Part shown: positions 41,718 to 51,088 of the stretch, one piece after another
Position numbering within the stretch: position 1 is the first letter of the stretch
Layout of the letters: the number at the start of each line of letters is the position of its first letter
Assembly (NCBI GenBank): GCA_009775125.1
Contig: VSPD01000009.1
Location: 1-64,000 of the forward strand
DNA from: Muribaculaceae bacterium
GTDB taxonomy: Bacteria; Bacteroidota; Bacteroidia; Bacteroidales; Muribaculaceae
Direction: 5' to 3'
DNA: 64,000 bases
The notes under the pieces: generated by a model
Database searches by the model: none
Seen by the model: the letters and a program-made list of their open reading frames with translations, nothing else
What the model was told of the DNA's origin: nothing
Position numbers and translations under genes: made by a program

Positions 41718-42080
41718 ATGGCTGAAAAAAAACCGAAATCGAAAAAAAATGCCGAAAGCATCTCCAACTACGGGTGGAGGTTCTTCTTCGGCGAATACAT
41801 CACGAGCCGCCTGTTTCTCAACCATAAGGTGTCGGTGGTGCTTATCGTGGTGGTGCTCCTTTGCTATATCAACAGCGGATATGTGATGAAGACAAAGCGC
41901 GAGCAGATAAAGTCGCTCAAACGCGAACTCTCAATCGTGCGCTCGGAAAGCATCCGCCAACAGAGCCTCTACAACTCACGCACCCGCGAATCGGCCATGA
42001 CTCTCCTTGTCGACTCGCTGGGCCTTGGCCTCATGGCGCAGAAACAGCCGCCTTATACCCTACACTTGCAACCAAAATAA
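41718..42080 (+). CDS. ftsL: FtsL-like division protein
   Basis: A 120-residue bitopic protein: a Lys-rich cytoplasmic head (residues 1-35), one membrane helix (VSVVLIVVVLLCYINSGYV), then a periplasmic Arg/Lys-rich coiled coil (KREQIKSLKRELSIVRSES). Position between rsmH and ftsI and the topology identify it as FtsL, which forms a complex with DivIC/FtsB and FtsQ and activates FtsWI. Sequence similarity within FtsL is always weak, so context carries most weight. Confidence 0.85.
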   Translation: MAEKKPKSKKNAESISNYGWRFFFGEYITSRLFLNHKVSVVLIVVVLLCYINSGYVMKTKREQIKSLKRELSIVRSESIRQQSLYNSRTRESAMTLLVDSLGLGLMAQKQPPYTLHLQPK

Positions 42081-42104
42081 ACCCCTCATTCCACTCTCCC
42101 GCAA

Positions 42105-44282
42105 ATGAAAATCGAGAACAAACGCAGTTATGCCCTGTGGCGATTTGCCATTGTGTCGGCGGTGATTTCAATCCTCGCCGCGCTTATTGTTTACAACGCA
42201 TTGTCGACAACTGTGATACACGCCGACGACTGGAACCGCAAAGCCGATTCCGTGCTGTCGCAGGTATTTGTCGTGCAGCCAATACGCGGCGAAATATTCG
42301 CCGACGACGGCACCGTGCTGGCTACAAACCTCACGCAATATACCATATATCTCGACTATCGGGCGTCGGCGCGGCGCGACACGGCCTTTGTGGCCGCCAT
42401 CGACTCTTTGGCCGACTCTCTCGCTTGCTACTATCCCACCCGCGACGCCAAGGCATGGAAAGATTATCTGGCCAAGCCTCTCACCGTGGAGCCAAAGAAA
42501 CGCAAGACCAACCATGTGCTGCTGCGCAAGGCCACTTTCGTCGACTATGAGCGCATCCGCCGGTTCCCGTTCTTTAAACGCTACCGTTCGAAATACACCC
42601 ACGGCCTCTACTACGAGGCAAAGGAAGCGCGCGTGATGCCTTACGGCAACATGGCCCAGCGAAGCATCGGACGCTGCAACTATGTGCTCGTGCCCAACAA
42701 GGTGAACTACAATCCCAAAGACACGCTCCGCGACTTCACCGACCAGCTGCGCGGGTATTCCGGCATTGAATACGCCCTCGACACCATTCTCGCCGGACGC
42801 CCCGGCACGGCAAAATATGCGCTGATGACACAGAAAGTGACATCGTGGGTCGACGAACCGGCTCAAAACGGCTCGTCGATACGCACGACCATCAACATCG
42901 ACATTCAAGACATCGTCGAGACCGAACTGCAAGCCATGCTTCGGCAGACCGAGGCCGACTGGGGCACGGCAATAGTGATGGAAGTGGGCACCGGCGCCAT
43001 AAAGGCCATATCGAATCTCGACCGCGACAAAAACGGCAACTATATCGAGGCCATGAACTATGCCTTGCAGGCTTATGAGCCGGGCTCGGTGATGAAGCCG
43101 ATTTCCATGATCGTGGCCCTTGAAGACGGATACGCTTTCCCGCTCGAACGCACCATGGCGATAGGCGGCAGCTATGCCTATGCCGGCGGCTCGCCAATCC
43201 ACGACACCCACTCGCCCGCGGCGTTGCCGGTGAGCCGGTTCATCGAATATTCTTCCAACATCGGCATGACAAAACTTATCGCGCCGCAATATGAGAACAA
43301 TCTCAACGGATTCCGCCAGCGGCTGCGCGAGCTCGGATTCTTCGACCGCTTCAACACCGGCATGGCCGGCGAGCGTCCGCCCTACTTCCCCACCCTCGAC
43401 CCCAAACTTGGCGGCCGCGTGTCGCTCTCGCGCATGGCCTACGGCTACTCCACGATGATTCCGCCGCTCTATACCTGCGCGGTGTACAACGCCATAGCCT
43501 CCGACGGAAAATTCGTGCGCCCGCGCATGGTGGAGGAAATCATAGCCCCCGACGGCACTGTCACCCAAAATGAAGTGTCGTATGTACGCGACTCGATATG
43601 CTCGCGCAAAAATGCCAAAATCCTGCAAGAAATGCTCCACAGCGTGGTCTACGGCCAAGGAGGAACGGCCAAGTCGCTCAAATCCGACATCGTGACCATA
43701 GCTGGCAAAACAGGCACGTGCCGCATAGCCAACGAGGCGAAGCGCGACACATCGAAGAACAAAAAAGGCGAGCCGGCGCCCGTAAGAGGCTACAAGGAAG
43801 GCCAGTACCGCCTTGCCTTCTGCGGCTTTTTCCCATATGAGAATCCGCGCTATACCTGCATGGTGCTTATTTCCAAGCCCGCGCCGCAATACCGCGGAGC
43901 CGCCACCACATCGGGCATGGTAGTAAAAAACATAGCATTGAAAATGCACGCCCGCGGCCTGCTTGCCGCCCGTTCCGACTTCCGCGCCGAAGGGCCGAAA
44001 GGCACCTCGCCCGTGATTTACGCCGGAGAAACATCCAAAATCGAGCATGTGCGCACCATGATGGGCGACAACGCTCGCCATTTCCGCATCCCGCCGGCTC
44101 ATGAGTCGGGGCACATCCCCGATGTGCGCGGCCTTGGAGTGAGGGATGCCATAGCCCGCATTGAAGATGCCGGATACCGTATCAAAATATCCGGCCAGGG
44201 CTATGCCGTGACGCAAGATCCGCCCTCGGGCCGGCTCTATGCCTCAGGCAAGACCGTGCATGTGACATTCAGTTCAAAATAA
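42105..44282 (+). CDS. ftsI: septal penicillin-binding protein (class B) with C-terminal PASTA domain
   Basis: The divisome transpeptidase. Membrane helix at about 9-28, a PBP dimerisation domain (about 60-250), then the transpeptidase with nucleophile in PGSVMKPIS (S about 328), SSN in FIEYSSNIGM, and KTGTC near 535. After about residue 665, SGHIPDVRGLGVRDAIARI and GYAVTQDPPSGRLYASG form one PASTA domain, which is usual for Bacteroidetes FtsI and rare in E. coli-type proteins. PASTA may bind uncrosslinked peptidoglycan. 24 bp after ftsL. Confidence 0.95.
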   Translation: MKIENKRSYALWRFAIVSAVISILAALIVYNALSTTVIHADDWNRKADSVLSQVFVVQPIRGEIFADDGTVLATNLTQYTIYLDYRASARRDTAFVAAIDSLADSLACYYPTRDAKAWKDYLAKPLTVEPKKRKTNHVLLRKATFVDYERIRRFPFFKRYRSKYTHGLYYEAKEARVMPYGNMAQRSIGRCNYVLVPNKVNYNPKDTLRDFTDQLRGYSGIEYALDTILAGRPGTAKYALMTQKVTSWVDEPAQNGSSIRTTINIDIQDIVETELQAMLRQTEADWGTAIVMEVGTGAIKAISNLDRDKNGNYIEAMNYALQAYEPGSVMKPISMIVALEDGYAFPLERTMAIGGSYAYAGGSPIHDTHSPAALPVSRFIEYSSNIGMTKLIAPQYENNLNGFRQRLRELGFFDRFNTGMAGERPPYFPTLDPKLGGRVSLSRMAYGYSTMIPPLYTCAVYNAIASDGKFVRPRMVEEIIAPDGTVTQNEVSYVRDSICSRKNAKILQEMLHSVVYGQGGTAKSLKSDIVTIAGKTGTCRIANEAKRDTSKNKKGEPAPVRGYKEGQYRLAFCGFFPYENPRYTCMVLISKPAPQYRGAATTSGMVVKNIALKMHARGLLAARSDFRAEGPKGTSPVIYAGETSKIEHVRTMMGDNARHFRIPPAHESGHIPDVRGLGVRDAIARIEDAGYRIKISGQGYAVTQDPPSGRLYASGKTVHVTFSSK

Positions 44283-44320
44283 CCGCAATTCAATATAGAA
44301 TCCATTACAGAAACAAAAAG

Positions 44321-45802
44321 ATGACTTTAAGCGACCTTCTTTCATCTCTCCCGTCATATAAGACAGCCCAAGCAGGATGCGCCGGCGCGGCCGATGTCGA
44401 CATTACCGACATCACGGCCGACTCACGGCACGCAAGCCCGGGATCCATGTTCGTGGCCACACGCGGCGTAAGTGTCGACGGACACCAATTCATTGCAAAA
44501 GCCATTGAAAACGGCGCGACATGCGTGGTGGCGGAGAGAATTCCGGAAGGAGGGATTGAAATGCTGCCATCGCACCTTATATATATTATAGTAGAAAACA
44601 GCGTCGAGGCTCTTGGCGCGCTCGCCGACAAATATTTCGGGTCGCCCTCGCGCAAGCTGACCCTCGTGGGCGTGACCGGCACCAACGGCAAGACCACCAT
44701 CGCCACGCTCCTTTACGAGATGCACATGGCGGCCGGAATTCCGTCGGGACTTATCTCCACCGTTGAAAACCGCATAGCCGCCGAGCGCGAGGCCGCCACC
44801 CACACCACGCCCGACGTAGTCACGATACACCGCCTTCTGCGCCGTATGGTCGACGCCGGTTGCCGGTTCGCAGCCATGGAGGTGAGCAGCCACGCCGCCC
44901 ACCAGCGGCGCATCGCCGGACTGCATTTCGCCGGCGGTATTTTCACCAATCTCACCCGCGACCACCTCGACTATCACAAGACTCTTCAAAACTATCTTCT
45001 GGCCAAACAGTCGTTTTTCGACAGCCTCGGCAGCGATGCCTTCGCGCTCACCAACGCCGATGAAAGCCACGGCGCAATCATGCTCCAGAACACCCGGGCC
45101 CAAAAAGCATCGTATTCGCTGCGCGGAACCGGCACATTCAATGGCCGCATCATCGAAGACCGCCTCGGCGGCATGCTCATCGAAATCGACCGCACGGAAG
45201 TCGAAACCCGCCTCACCGGCCGCTTCAACGCCTCCAACATGCTGGCCGTGTACGGAGCCATGCGGCTTCTCGGCCACGACAAAGACACGGTGCTGCGCCT
45301 GCTGTCGCTTGCCGAGCCTCCCGCCGGACGCATGCAGACTATGACTAAGGGCGGCATCGCCGTTGTGGTCGACTATGCCCACACGCCCGACGCCCTTGCA
45401 AACGTGCTCGGCACCTTGGCCGAAGCCGTGCGCCACACATCCGGCTCGATAATAACCGTAGTTGGCGCCGGCGGCGACCGCGACCGCGGCAAACGTCCGC
45501 TTATGGCCGCCGAGGCCGTCAAGGCCTCACGCATGGCAGTGTTCACATCCGACAATCCCCGCCACGAGGAGCCTGCGGCCATAATCGACGACATGCTCGA
45601 AGGTGTCGGCGATGAATTCCGCCACAAAGTGGAAGTGTGCGTCGACCGCCGCGAGGCCATACGCCGCGCCATATCCCTTGCCCGGCCGGGCGACGCCGTG
45701 CTCATAGCCGGAAAAGGCCATGAGGACTATCAGATTATCGGAGATGTGAAAAGCCATTTCGACGACCGCGAGGAAGTGGCCGCCGCTCTCGCCTCCTTAT
45801 AG
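44321..45802 (+). CDS. murE: UDP-MurNAc-tripeptide ligase, meso-diaminopimelate-adding
   Basis: Adds the third residue to the peptidoglycan stem. The ATP loop is TGTNGKTT (119-126), the C-terminal domain carries VVVDYAHTPDAL, and DNPRHEEP near residue 411 is the DNPR motif of the meso-DAP-adding enzymes, so the stem is probably meso-DAP. Length 493 is normal. No murF lies beside it, so that enzyme must be encoded elsewhere. Preceded by ftsI (38 bp) and followed by mraY (40 bp). Confidence 0.96.
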   Translation: MTLSDLLSSLPSYKTAQAGCAGAADVDITDITADSRHASPGSMFVATRGVSVDGHQFIAKAIENGATCVVAERIPEGGIEMLPSHLIYIIVENSVEALGALADKYFGSPSRKLTLVGVTGTNGKTTIATLLYEMHMAAGIPSGLISTVENRIAAEREAATHTTPDVVTIHRLLRRMVDAGCRFAAMEVSSHAAHQRRIAGLHFAGGIFTNLTRDHLDYHKTLQNYLLAKQSFFDSLGSDAFALTNADESHGAIMLQNTRAQKASYSLRGTGTFNGRIIEDRLGGMLIEIDRTEVETRLTGRFNASNMLAVYGAMRLLGHDKDTVLRLLSLAEPPAGRMQTMTKGGIAVVVDYAHTPDALANVLGTLAEAVRHTSGSIITVVGAGGDRDRGKRPLMAAEAVKASRMAVFTSDNPRHEEPAAIIDDMLEGVGDEFRHKVEVCVDRREAIRRAISLARPGDAVLIAGKGHEDYQIIGDVKSHFDDREEVAAALASL

Positions 45803-45842
45803 TTTCGAACTCATAACTTATACTTTATCCCTGACATAAACG

Positions 45843-47090
45843 ATGCTTTATTCGCTGTTTCAATATCTTCATACATCAGATTTCCCCGGCGCACGATTGA
45901 TGAGCTACATCACCTTCCGCTCGGGAGCGGCCTTCGTGCTGGCTTTGCTGATTGCCATTTTTATCGGACGCAGAATCATCGACCGTCTTCGCCGTATGCA
46001 AATTGGCGAGGAGGTGCGCAACCTCGGAGTGGAGGGCGAGAAGAAAAAACGCGGCACACCCACCATGGGCGGCATTATAATCATTATCTCGATAATGGTG
46101 CCATGCCTGCTTGTGGGCAACCTTGGCAATGTGTACATGCTTCTGATGCTCGTGGCCACGCTTTGGCTCGGCACAATCGGCTTCCTCGACGACTATAAGA
46201 AGATACGCGAGCACAACAAAGAGGGCATCAAGGGGAAATACAAGATTATAGGCCAGGTGGGCATCGGCGTGCTTGTGGCCGCCACCATGTATCTCAACCC
46301 CGGCATGGGCATAGTGCGCAATACCGAGGTGGTAAACACCAAGACCAACGAGATTGAGCAGGTAATATACGAATCGCCCGTGACTCACACGCCCGAAACC
46401 ACCATTCCGTTTGTAAAAAACAACAATTTCAGCTATTCCGAACTGTTCGGCGCCCTTGGCGACTATGCCGAGCCTGCCGGATGGGTGCTTTTCTTCATCG
46501 TCACACTCTTTTTTGTGACAGCCACTTCCAACGGCGCCAACCTCACCGACGGCCTCGACGGCCTTGCATCCGGCGTGTCGGCCACGATTGTCGTGGCCCT
46601 GGCGGTGATGGCCTATTTCGGGTCGAACATTGTGTACTCGGCATACCTTAATATAATGTATGTGCCGGGCACGGAAGAACTCGTGGTGTATGGCGCGGCC
46701 TTCATCGGAGCCCTTGTCGGCTTCCTGTGGTACAACGCCGCTCCGGCGTCGGTGTTTATGGGCGACACCGGCTCGCTCATGCTCGGCGGCATCATTGCCG
46801 TGTTTGCCATACTCATCCGCAAGGAGCTGCTTCTGCCCATACTCTGCGGCATTTTCTACGCCGAAGACCTGTCGGTGATAATACAGACAGCCTATTTCAA
46901 GGCCACCGGCGGCCGGCGCGTGTTCAAGATGGCTCCGCTCCATCACCATTTCCAAAAAGCCGGCGGCGAGGTCAGCGCCCTGATTCAACGCCCGTATGAA
47001 AAAGTGGCCGAGACAAAAATCGTGACACGCTTCTGGATTATTTCCATAATCCTCGCCGTAGTGACGATAGTGACTCTTAAAATTCGATAA
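45843..47090 (+). CDS. mraY: phospho-MurNAc-pentapeptide transferase
   Basis: Makes lipid I on undecaprenyl phosphate in the inner membrane. About ten hydrophobic helices, the early GTPTMGG motif, the DDYKK and NLTDGLDGLA motifs and the C-terminal HHHFQKAG. A loop of about 50 residues after the fourth helix (TEVVNTKTNEIEQVIYESPV) is the extra segment usual in Bacteroidetes. Length 415. Between murE and murD. Confidence 0.97.
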   Translation: MLYSLFQYLHTSDFPGARLMSYITFRSGAAFVLALLIAIFIGRRIIDRLRRMQIGEEVRNLGVEGEKKKRGTPTMGGIIIIISIMVPCLLVGNLGNVYMLLMLVATLWLGTIGFLDDYKKIREHNKEGIKGKYKIIGQVGIGVLVAATMYLNPGMGIVRNTEVVNTKTNEIEQVIYESPVTHTPETTIPFVKNNNFSYSELFGALGDYAEPAGWVLFFIVTLFFVTATSNGANLTDGLDGLASGVSATIVVALAVMAYFGSNIVYSAYLNIMYVPGTEELVVYGAAFIGALVGFLWYNAAPASVFMGDTGSLMLGGIIAVFAILIRKELLLPILCGIFYAEDLSVIIQTAYFKATGGRRVFKMAPLHHHFQKAGGEVSALIQRPYEKVAETKIVTRFWIISIILAVVTIVTLKIR

Positions 47091-47111
47091 TACATACCAA
47101 AGACTATATAA

Positions 47112-48464
47112 ATGATGAAACGACTGGTTGTACTTGGCGCAGGCGAAAGCGGCGTAGGCGCCGCCATACTTGGCAAGACAAAAGGATACGACGTCTTTGT
47201 GTCCGATTTCGGACAGATAAAGCAAAAATACCGCGACATGCTCGATGCCGAGGATATACCCTGGGAGCAAGGCGGACACACCGTGGAGCGAATAATCGAC
47301 GCCACCGAGGTGATAAAAAGCCCGGGAATCCCCCCCACGGCTCCGATTATGCAAAAGATAGCGTCGAAAAATATTCCCGTGCTGTCGGAAATTGAATTTG
47401 CCGGCAGATACACCGACGCAAAAATGGTGTGCATCACCGGCTCCAACGGCAAGACCACCACTACCCTGCTCACTTATCACATACTGCGCGACGCCGGGCT
47501 GAACGTGGGACTGGCCGGCAACGTGGGCAAGAGCCTCGCCCTGCAAGTTGCCCGCGAGCGCCACGACGTGTATGTAATCGAGCTGTCGAGCTTCCAGCTG
47601 GAAAATATGTACGATTTCCGGGCCAATATCGCCGTGATTCTCAACATCACGCCCGACCATCTCGACCGTTACGACCACGAGATGCAAAACTATATCAACG
47701 CCAAGTTCCGCATCCTTCAAAACATGACTCCGCGCGACGCCTTCATCTTCTGGCAAGACGACCCCGTGATACGCCGCCAGCTCGAACGGATGTCGACCGA
47801 GGCTCACGCATATCCTTTTGCCGAGCACCGCGAGGAAAACACAGCCGCATATATCGATGCTGAAAACCGCATGATTATAAATATCGGCTCGCGCGAACCG
47901 TTCGCGATGCCCCGCGCCGACCTGGCCCTCAATGGCCTGCACAATCTCTACAACTCCATGGCCGCCGGGATAGCATCCTGCCTGCTCGACATTCGCCGCG
48001 ACGACATTCGCCGCGCCCTGTCCGACTTCGAAGGCGTAGAGCATCGTCTCGAACCGGTGGCGACAATCGACGGCGTGCAGTATATCAACGACTCGAAGGC
48101 GACAAACGTGAATTCCACCTATTACGCTCTCGAATCCATGACCCGCCCCACCGTGCTGATTCTCGGAGGCAAAGACAAGGGCAACGACTACTCCGAAATC
48201 CTGCCGTTGGTACACAGTAAAGTAAAGGCTATCGTGGCCATGGGCGTCGACAATTCCAAAATACTCGATTTCTTCAAGGATGAAGTGGAGCAAATAGCCG
48301 ACACTCACTCGCTCGACGAAGCTGTGGAGACATGCCGCCGCCTTGCCTCCGAGGGCGACACCGTGCTCCTCTCGCCATGCTGCGCATCGTTCGATTTGTT
48401 CACGTCTTACGAAAACCGCGGCGACCTCTTCAAAGCCAAAGTGCACTCATTGGAAAGCAAATAA
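47112..48464 (+). CDS. murD: UDP-MurNAc-L-alanine:D-glutamate ligase
   Basis: Adds D-glutamate in the cytoplasm. The N-terminal Rossmann domain starts GAGESGVGAAILGKTKG, the ATP loop is GSNGKTTTT, followed by ELSSFQLE and the C-terminal INDSKATN motif and LSPCCASFDLF. Length 450 is normal. 21 bp after mraY; ftsW follows after a 104-bp gap holding a REP palindrome. Confidence 0.97.
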   Translation: MMKRLVVLGAGESGVGAAILGKTKGYDVFVSDFGQIKQKYRDMLDAEDIPWEQGGHTVERIIDATEVIKSPGIPPTAPIMQKIASKNIPVLSEIEFAGRYTDAKMVCITGSNGKTTTTLLTYHILRDAGLNVGLAGNVGKSLALQVARERHDVYVIELSSFQLENMYDFRANIAVILNITPDHLDRYDHEMQNYINAKFRILQNMTPRDAFIFWQDDPVIRRQLERMSTEAHAYPFAEHREENTAAYIDAENRMIINIGSREPFAMPRADLALNGLHNLYNSMAAGIASCLLDIRRDDIRRALSDFEGVEHRLEPVATIDGVQYINDSKATNVNSTYYALESMTRPTVLILGGKDKGNDYSEILPLVHSKVKAIVAMGVDNSKILDFFKDEVEQIADTHSLDEAVETCRRLASEGDTVLLSPCCASFDLFTSYENRGDLFKAKVHSLESK

Positions 48465-48497
48465 AATTTATCTGTCAAACATAAAATTACACCGCAT

Positions 48498-48522
48498 GTA
48501 GGGACGCACGGCTCGTGCGTCC
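48498..48522. repeat. REP-like palindrome inside the dcw operon
   Basis: Family A copy, GTAGGGACGCACGGCTCGTG then GCGTCC, in the murD-ftsW gap. It is the only REP copy between the rsmH start and the ftsZ stop, where it could form a hairpin in the transcript and act as an RNA processing or attenuation point. Confidence 0.85.
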
Positions 48523-48568
48523 GCGACACCCTCGAACATTAACCCCCACCCTCTCAAACCTCACAAAA

Positions 48569-49927
48569 ATGGAACTTACAGCAACAAAGCCAAACACAGC
48601 CAAAGCGGCATCCAAGGCCGAGTCCGAAGAAATAGTTTCGGTGAAGCCTCATCGCACCGACGCCCAGATATGGGGCATATACATCGGATTGTTCCTTATC
48701 TCGATTGTTGAGCTTTACAGCGCGTCGTCGCACGAAGTGAAGGCCTCCAATATCTTTGGCCCGTTTCTTCGCCACATCATGTTCCTGGTCACAGGCCTGG
48801 GCATGATGCTCGTGCTGCAACGCACCCACTACCAGAAGTTCCTTAAATGGACCAAATGGTTTGCCACGGTATCTGTCCTGTTCATGGCCTATACCCTTGT
48901 CAACGGCGACTATATCAACGGCGCCCGTCGCAGCTTCTCCATCGGCATCGCCTCCATTCAGCCGGCCGAGATGCTCAAGCTGTCGGCGGTGCTTGTCATA
49001 GCCCTGATTCTGTGCCGCTCGCAAAAGAAAGGAATGCGCGACGTAACCGACATAGGCCTGTGGCGCGTTACCGGAGCCGTGATGCTCTTTGGCGGACTGC
49101 TGTTTTTCCAGGGATTGACCAACACGCTCCTGCTCATGGCCATCTCGCTGTCGATGATGGTTATCGGCGGCGTGAGCCTTCCAAAAATCGGCAAGGCATT
49201 TATCGTTCTCGTCGTGTTCGCTGTGGCAGGCCTCGGCATCAAGGTATTGTTCGGGACAGGCGAAAAGAAAGCTGAAACGGCTGAGAACGACCTGATCGTG
49301 CCCGGCACGGAATATGTAGTGGCACGGGCCACAGAAGATTCAAAGGTTGCCAACGTAGGGCGTCTGCAAACATGGGTCAACCGCGTGAACCGCCACTTCA
49401 AGACCGGCAAATGGCGCGACCCCATCAACGATGAGAACCAGCAGGAACAATACTCCTATCTCGCCCAGGCCCACGGCGGCGTATTCGGCGTGATGCCCGG
49501 CAATTCCCGCGAGACAGCCCGCCTGCCCCTGGCCTTCTCCGACTATATCTACGCTATTATAATCGAGGAGCTCGGCCTTGCCGGAGGCATCGTCGTGCTG
49601 GTGCTCTATCTCTGGCTGCTGGCCCGTGCCTCTGTGGTGTGCCGCCGATGCCAGACAGCCTTCCCGGCTTTCCTTGTGCTGGGCATGGCCGTGTTCATCG
49701 TGTTCCAGGCCATCGTGCACATGTGCATCGTCACCGGAGTGTTCCCCGTCTCCGGCCAGCCGTTGCCGCTAATATCGAAGGGCGGCACTTCAATATGGAT
49801 TACTTCGATAGCGTTCGGAGTCATGCTCAGCGTGAGCCGTTTCGCCGCAAGAAAGAACAAAAACGCCGAAATCAAGCAGGAAATGAATATCCTTTCCGAA
49901 GACTTGAAGGCTCAAAACCCGACATAA
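48569..49927 (+). CDS. ftsW: septal peptidoglycan glycosyltransferase, SEDS family
   Basis: A polytopic SEDS protein (452 residues) that polymerises lipid II with FtsI. Ten hydrophobic segments; conserved SEDS motifs include INGARRSFSIG, QPAEMLKL, LAQAHGGVFGVMPGNSRE and FAFSDYIYAIIIEELG-type end (LPLAFSDYIYAIIIEELGLA), plus the final PLISKGGTS. The periplasmic loop before that is long (TEYVVARATEDSKVANVG). ATG 48569 starts after the REP; a longer frame would begin in the repeat. murG overlaps by one base. Confidence 0.95.
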   Translation: MELTATKPNTAKAASKAESEEIVSVKPHRTDAQIWGIYIGLFLISIVELYSASSHEVKASNIFGPFLRHIMFLVTGLGMMLVLQRTHYQKFLKWTKWFATVSVLFMAYTLVNGDYINGARRSFSIGIASIQPAEMLKLSAVLVIALILCRSQKKGMRDVTDIGLWRVTGAVMLFGGLLFFQGLTNTLLLMAISLSMMVIGGVSLPKIGKAFIVLVVFAVAGLGIKVLFGTGEKKAETAENDLIVPGTEYVVARATEDSKVANVGRLQTWVNRVNRHFKTGKWRDPINDENQQEQYSYLAQAHGGVFGVMPGNSRETARLPLAFSDYIYAIIIEELGLAGGIVVLVLYLWLLARASVVCRRCQTAFPAFLVLGMAVFIVFQAIVHMCIVTGVFPVSGQPLPLISKGGTSIWITSIAFGVMLSVSRFAARKNKNAEIKQEMNILSEDLKAQNPT

Positions 49928-51039
49928 TGACTGATACTGGTAAAAAAATAAATCGCGTGCTTATTTCCGGAGGCGGCACAGGCGGACATATTTTCCCCGC
50001 CGTGTCAATCGCAAATGCCATCCGCCGCCGTTTCCCCGATGTCGAAATTCTTTTTGTCGGCGCAGAGGGACGCATGGAAATGGAACGTGTTCCTGCCGCC
50101 GGATACAAAATTGTTGGACTTCCGGTGGCCGGCTTTGACCGCAAACGCCTGTGGCGCAATTTCGGCGTGCTCATCAAATTGTGGAAAAGCATGCGCCGTG
50201 CAAAAAAGATTCTCGCCGATTTCCGTCCCGACATAGCAGTGGGCGTAGGCGGATATGCTTCCGGCCCGATGCTTAAAGCAGCCCAGAAAGCCGGCATCCC
50301 CACCGTGCTTCAAGAGCAGAACTCATATCCGGGCGTCACCAACAAGATTCTCGCCGCCAATGCCGATGCCATATGCGTGGCATATCCCGGCCTTGAAAAA
50401 TTCTTCCCGGCCGACAAAATCACCCTTACCGGCAACCCCGTTCGCAAGGCCCTGTTTGAATGCCGCCTGCTCCGCGACGAGGCCAAACACCTGCTCGGAT
50501 TCAACCCCAAGAAACCGTTGATACTCGTTGTGGGAGGCTCGCTCGGAGCACGTACCATCAACAATGCCATAGCCGACGGCCTCGACCGCATCGTTTCGGC
50601 AGGCGCGCAGGTGCTGTGGCAAACCGGCAAGAACTATATCGACGAGTGCAACCGGGCATCTGCCGGCCGGGGCGACGTACAGGCCGAGGCTTTCATATCC
50701 GACATGGCTACGGCCTACACCGCCGCCGACCTCATTGTGTCGCGCGCCGGAGCCGGCACCATCAGCGAGCTCCAGCTTCTCGGCAAAGCCGTGATTCTCG
50801 TCCCCTCGCCAAACGTGGCCGAAGACCACCAGCGCAAGAACGCGCTCGCCCTCGCCGACCGCGGCGCCGCCCGCATGGTGCTCGACGCCGACGCACCGGC
50901 CCGGCTCGTCGACGAGGTAATATCGCTCCTTGCCGACCGCGAAGGCCGCCGCGCCCTCGAACGCAACATCGCAGCCATGGCCCTGAAAGACGCCGACGAA
51001 AAAATCGTCGACAAAATCGTGGAAGTCATAAACCATTAA
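49927..51039 (+). CDS. murG: UDP-GlcNAc:lipid I N-acetylglucosaminyltransferase
   Basis: Makes lipid II at the inner face of the membrane. N-terminal GGGTGGHIFPAVSIANA, the membrane-binding hydrophobic patch, GNPVRKAL, and the UDP site GGSLGARTINNA with SRAGAGTISELQLLGK and PSPNVAEDHQRKNA. 370 residues. The ATG at 49927 shares a base with the ftsW stop (TAATG), showing translational coupling. A longer open frame starting inside ftsW is a shadow. Confidence 0.96.
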   Translation: MTDTGKKINRVLISGGGTGGHIFPAVSIANAIRRRFPDVEILFVGAEGRMEMERVPAAGYKIVGLPVAGFDRKRLWRNFGVLIKLWKSMRRAKKILADFRPDIAVGVGGYASGPMLKAAQKAGIPTVLQEQNSYPGVTNKILAANADAICVAYPGLEKFFPADKITLTGNPVRKALFECRLLRDEAKHLLGFNPKKPLILVVGGSLGARTINNAIADGLDRIVSAGAQVLWQTGKNYIDECNRASAGRGDVQAEAFISDMATAYTAADLIVSRAGAGTISELQLLGKAVILVPSPNVAEDHQRKNALALADRGAARMVLDADAPARLVDEVISLLADREGRRALERNIAAMALKDADEKIVDKIVEVINH

Positions 51040-51088
51040 AGCCATCAAAGACGTTAGAGTCCTTAGAGCCCTTAAAACTTCAAATCTG
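51040..51088. repeat. short tandem intergenic repeat between murG and murC
   Basis: The 49-bp gap reads as drifted tandem words (CAAAGACGTTAGAGTCC, TTAGAGCCCTTAAAACTTC) with a period of roughly 9-10 bp. Similar TTAGAGCCCTTA strings occur in many Bacteroides intergenic regions; that is recalled, not checked. Confidence 0.5.

Noticed and set aside
42168..44216. 682-codon minus-strand frame opposite ftsI
   Set aside because: Antisense shadow of ftsI, whose catalytic motifs are intact; the shadow has no recognisable motif.
45876..48446. 856-codon open frame on the minus strand opposite mraY and murD
   Set aside because: It lies wholly antisense to two well-supported genes, has the His/Gly/Val-rich composition typical of the reverse frame of G+C-rich genes, and shows no domain.
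49639..49926. Longer murG start inside ftsW
   Set aside because: It would overlap most of the end of ftsW; ATG 49927 fits the family start and the coupled TAATG junction.
51040..51088. Riboswitch or attenuator between murG and murC
   Set aside because: The gap is only a short drifted tandem repeat with no conserved riboswitch core.
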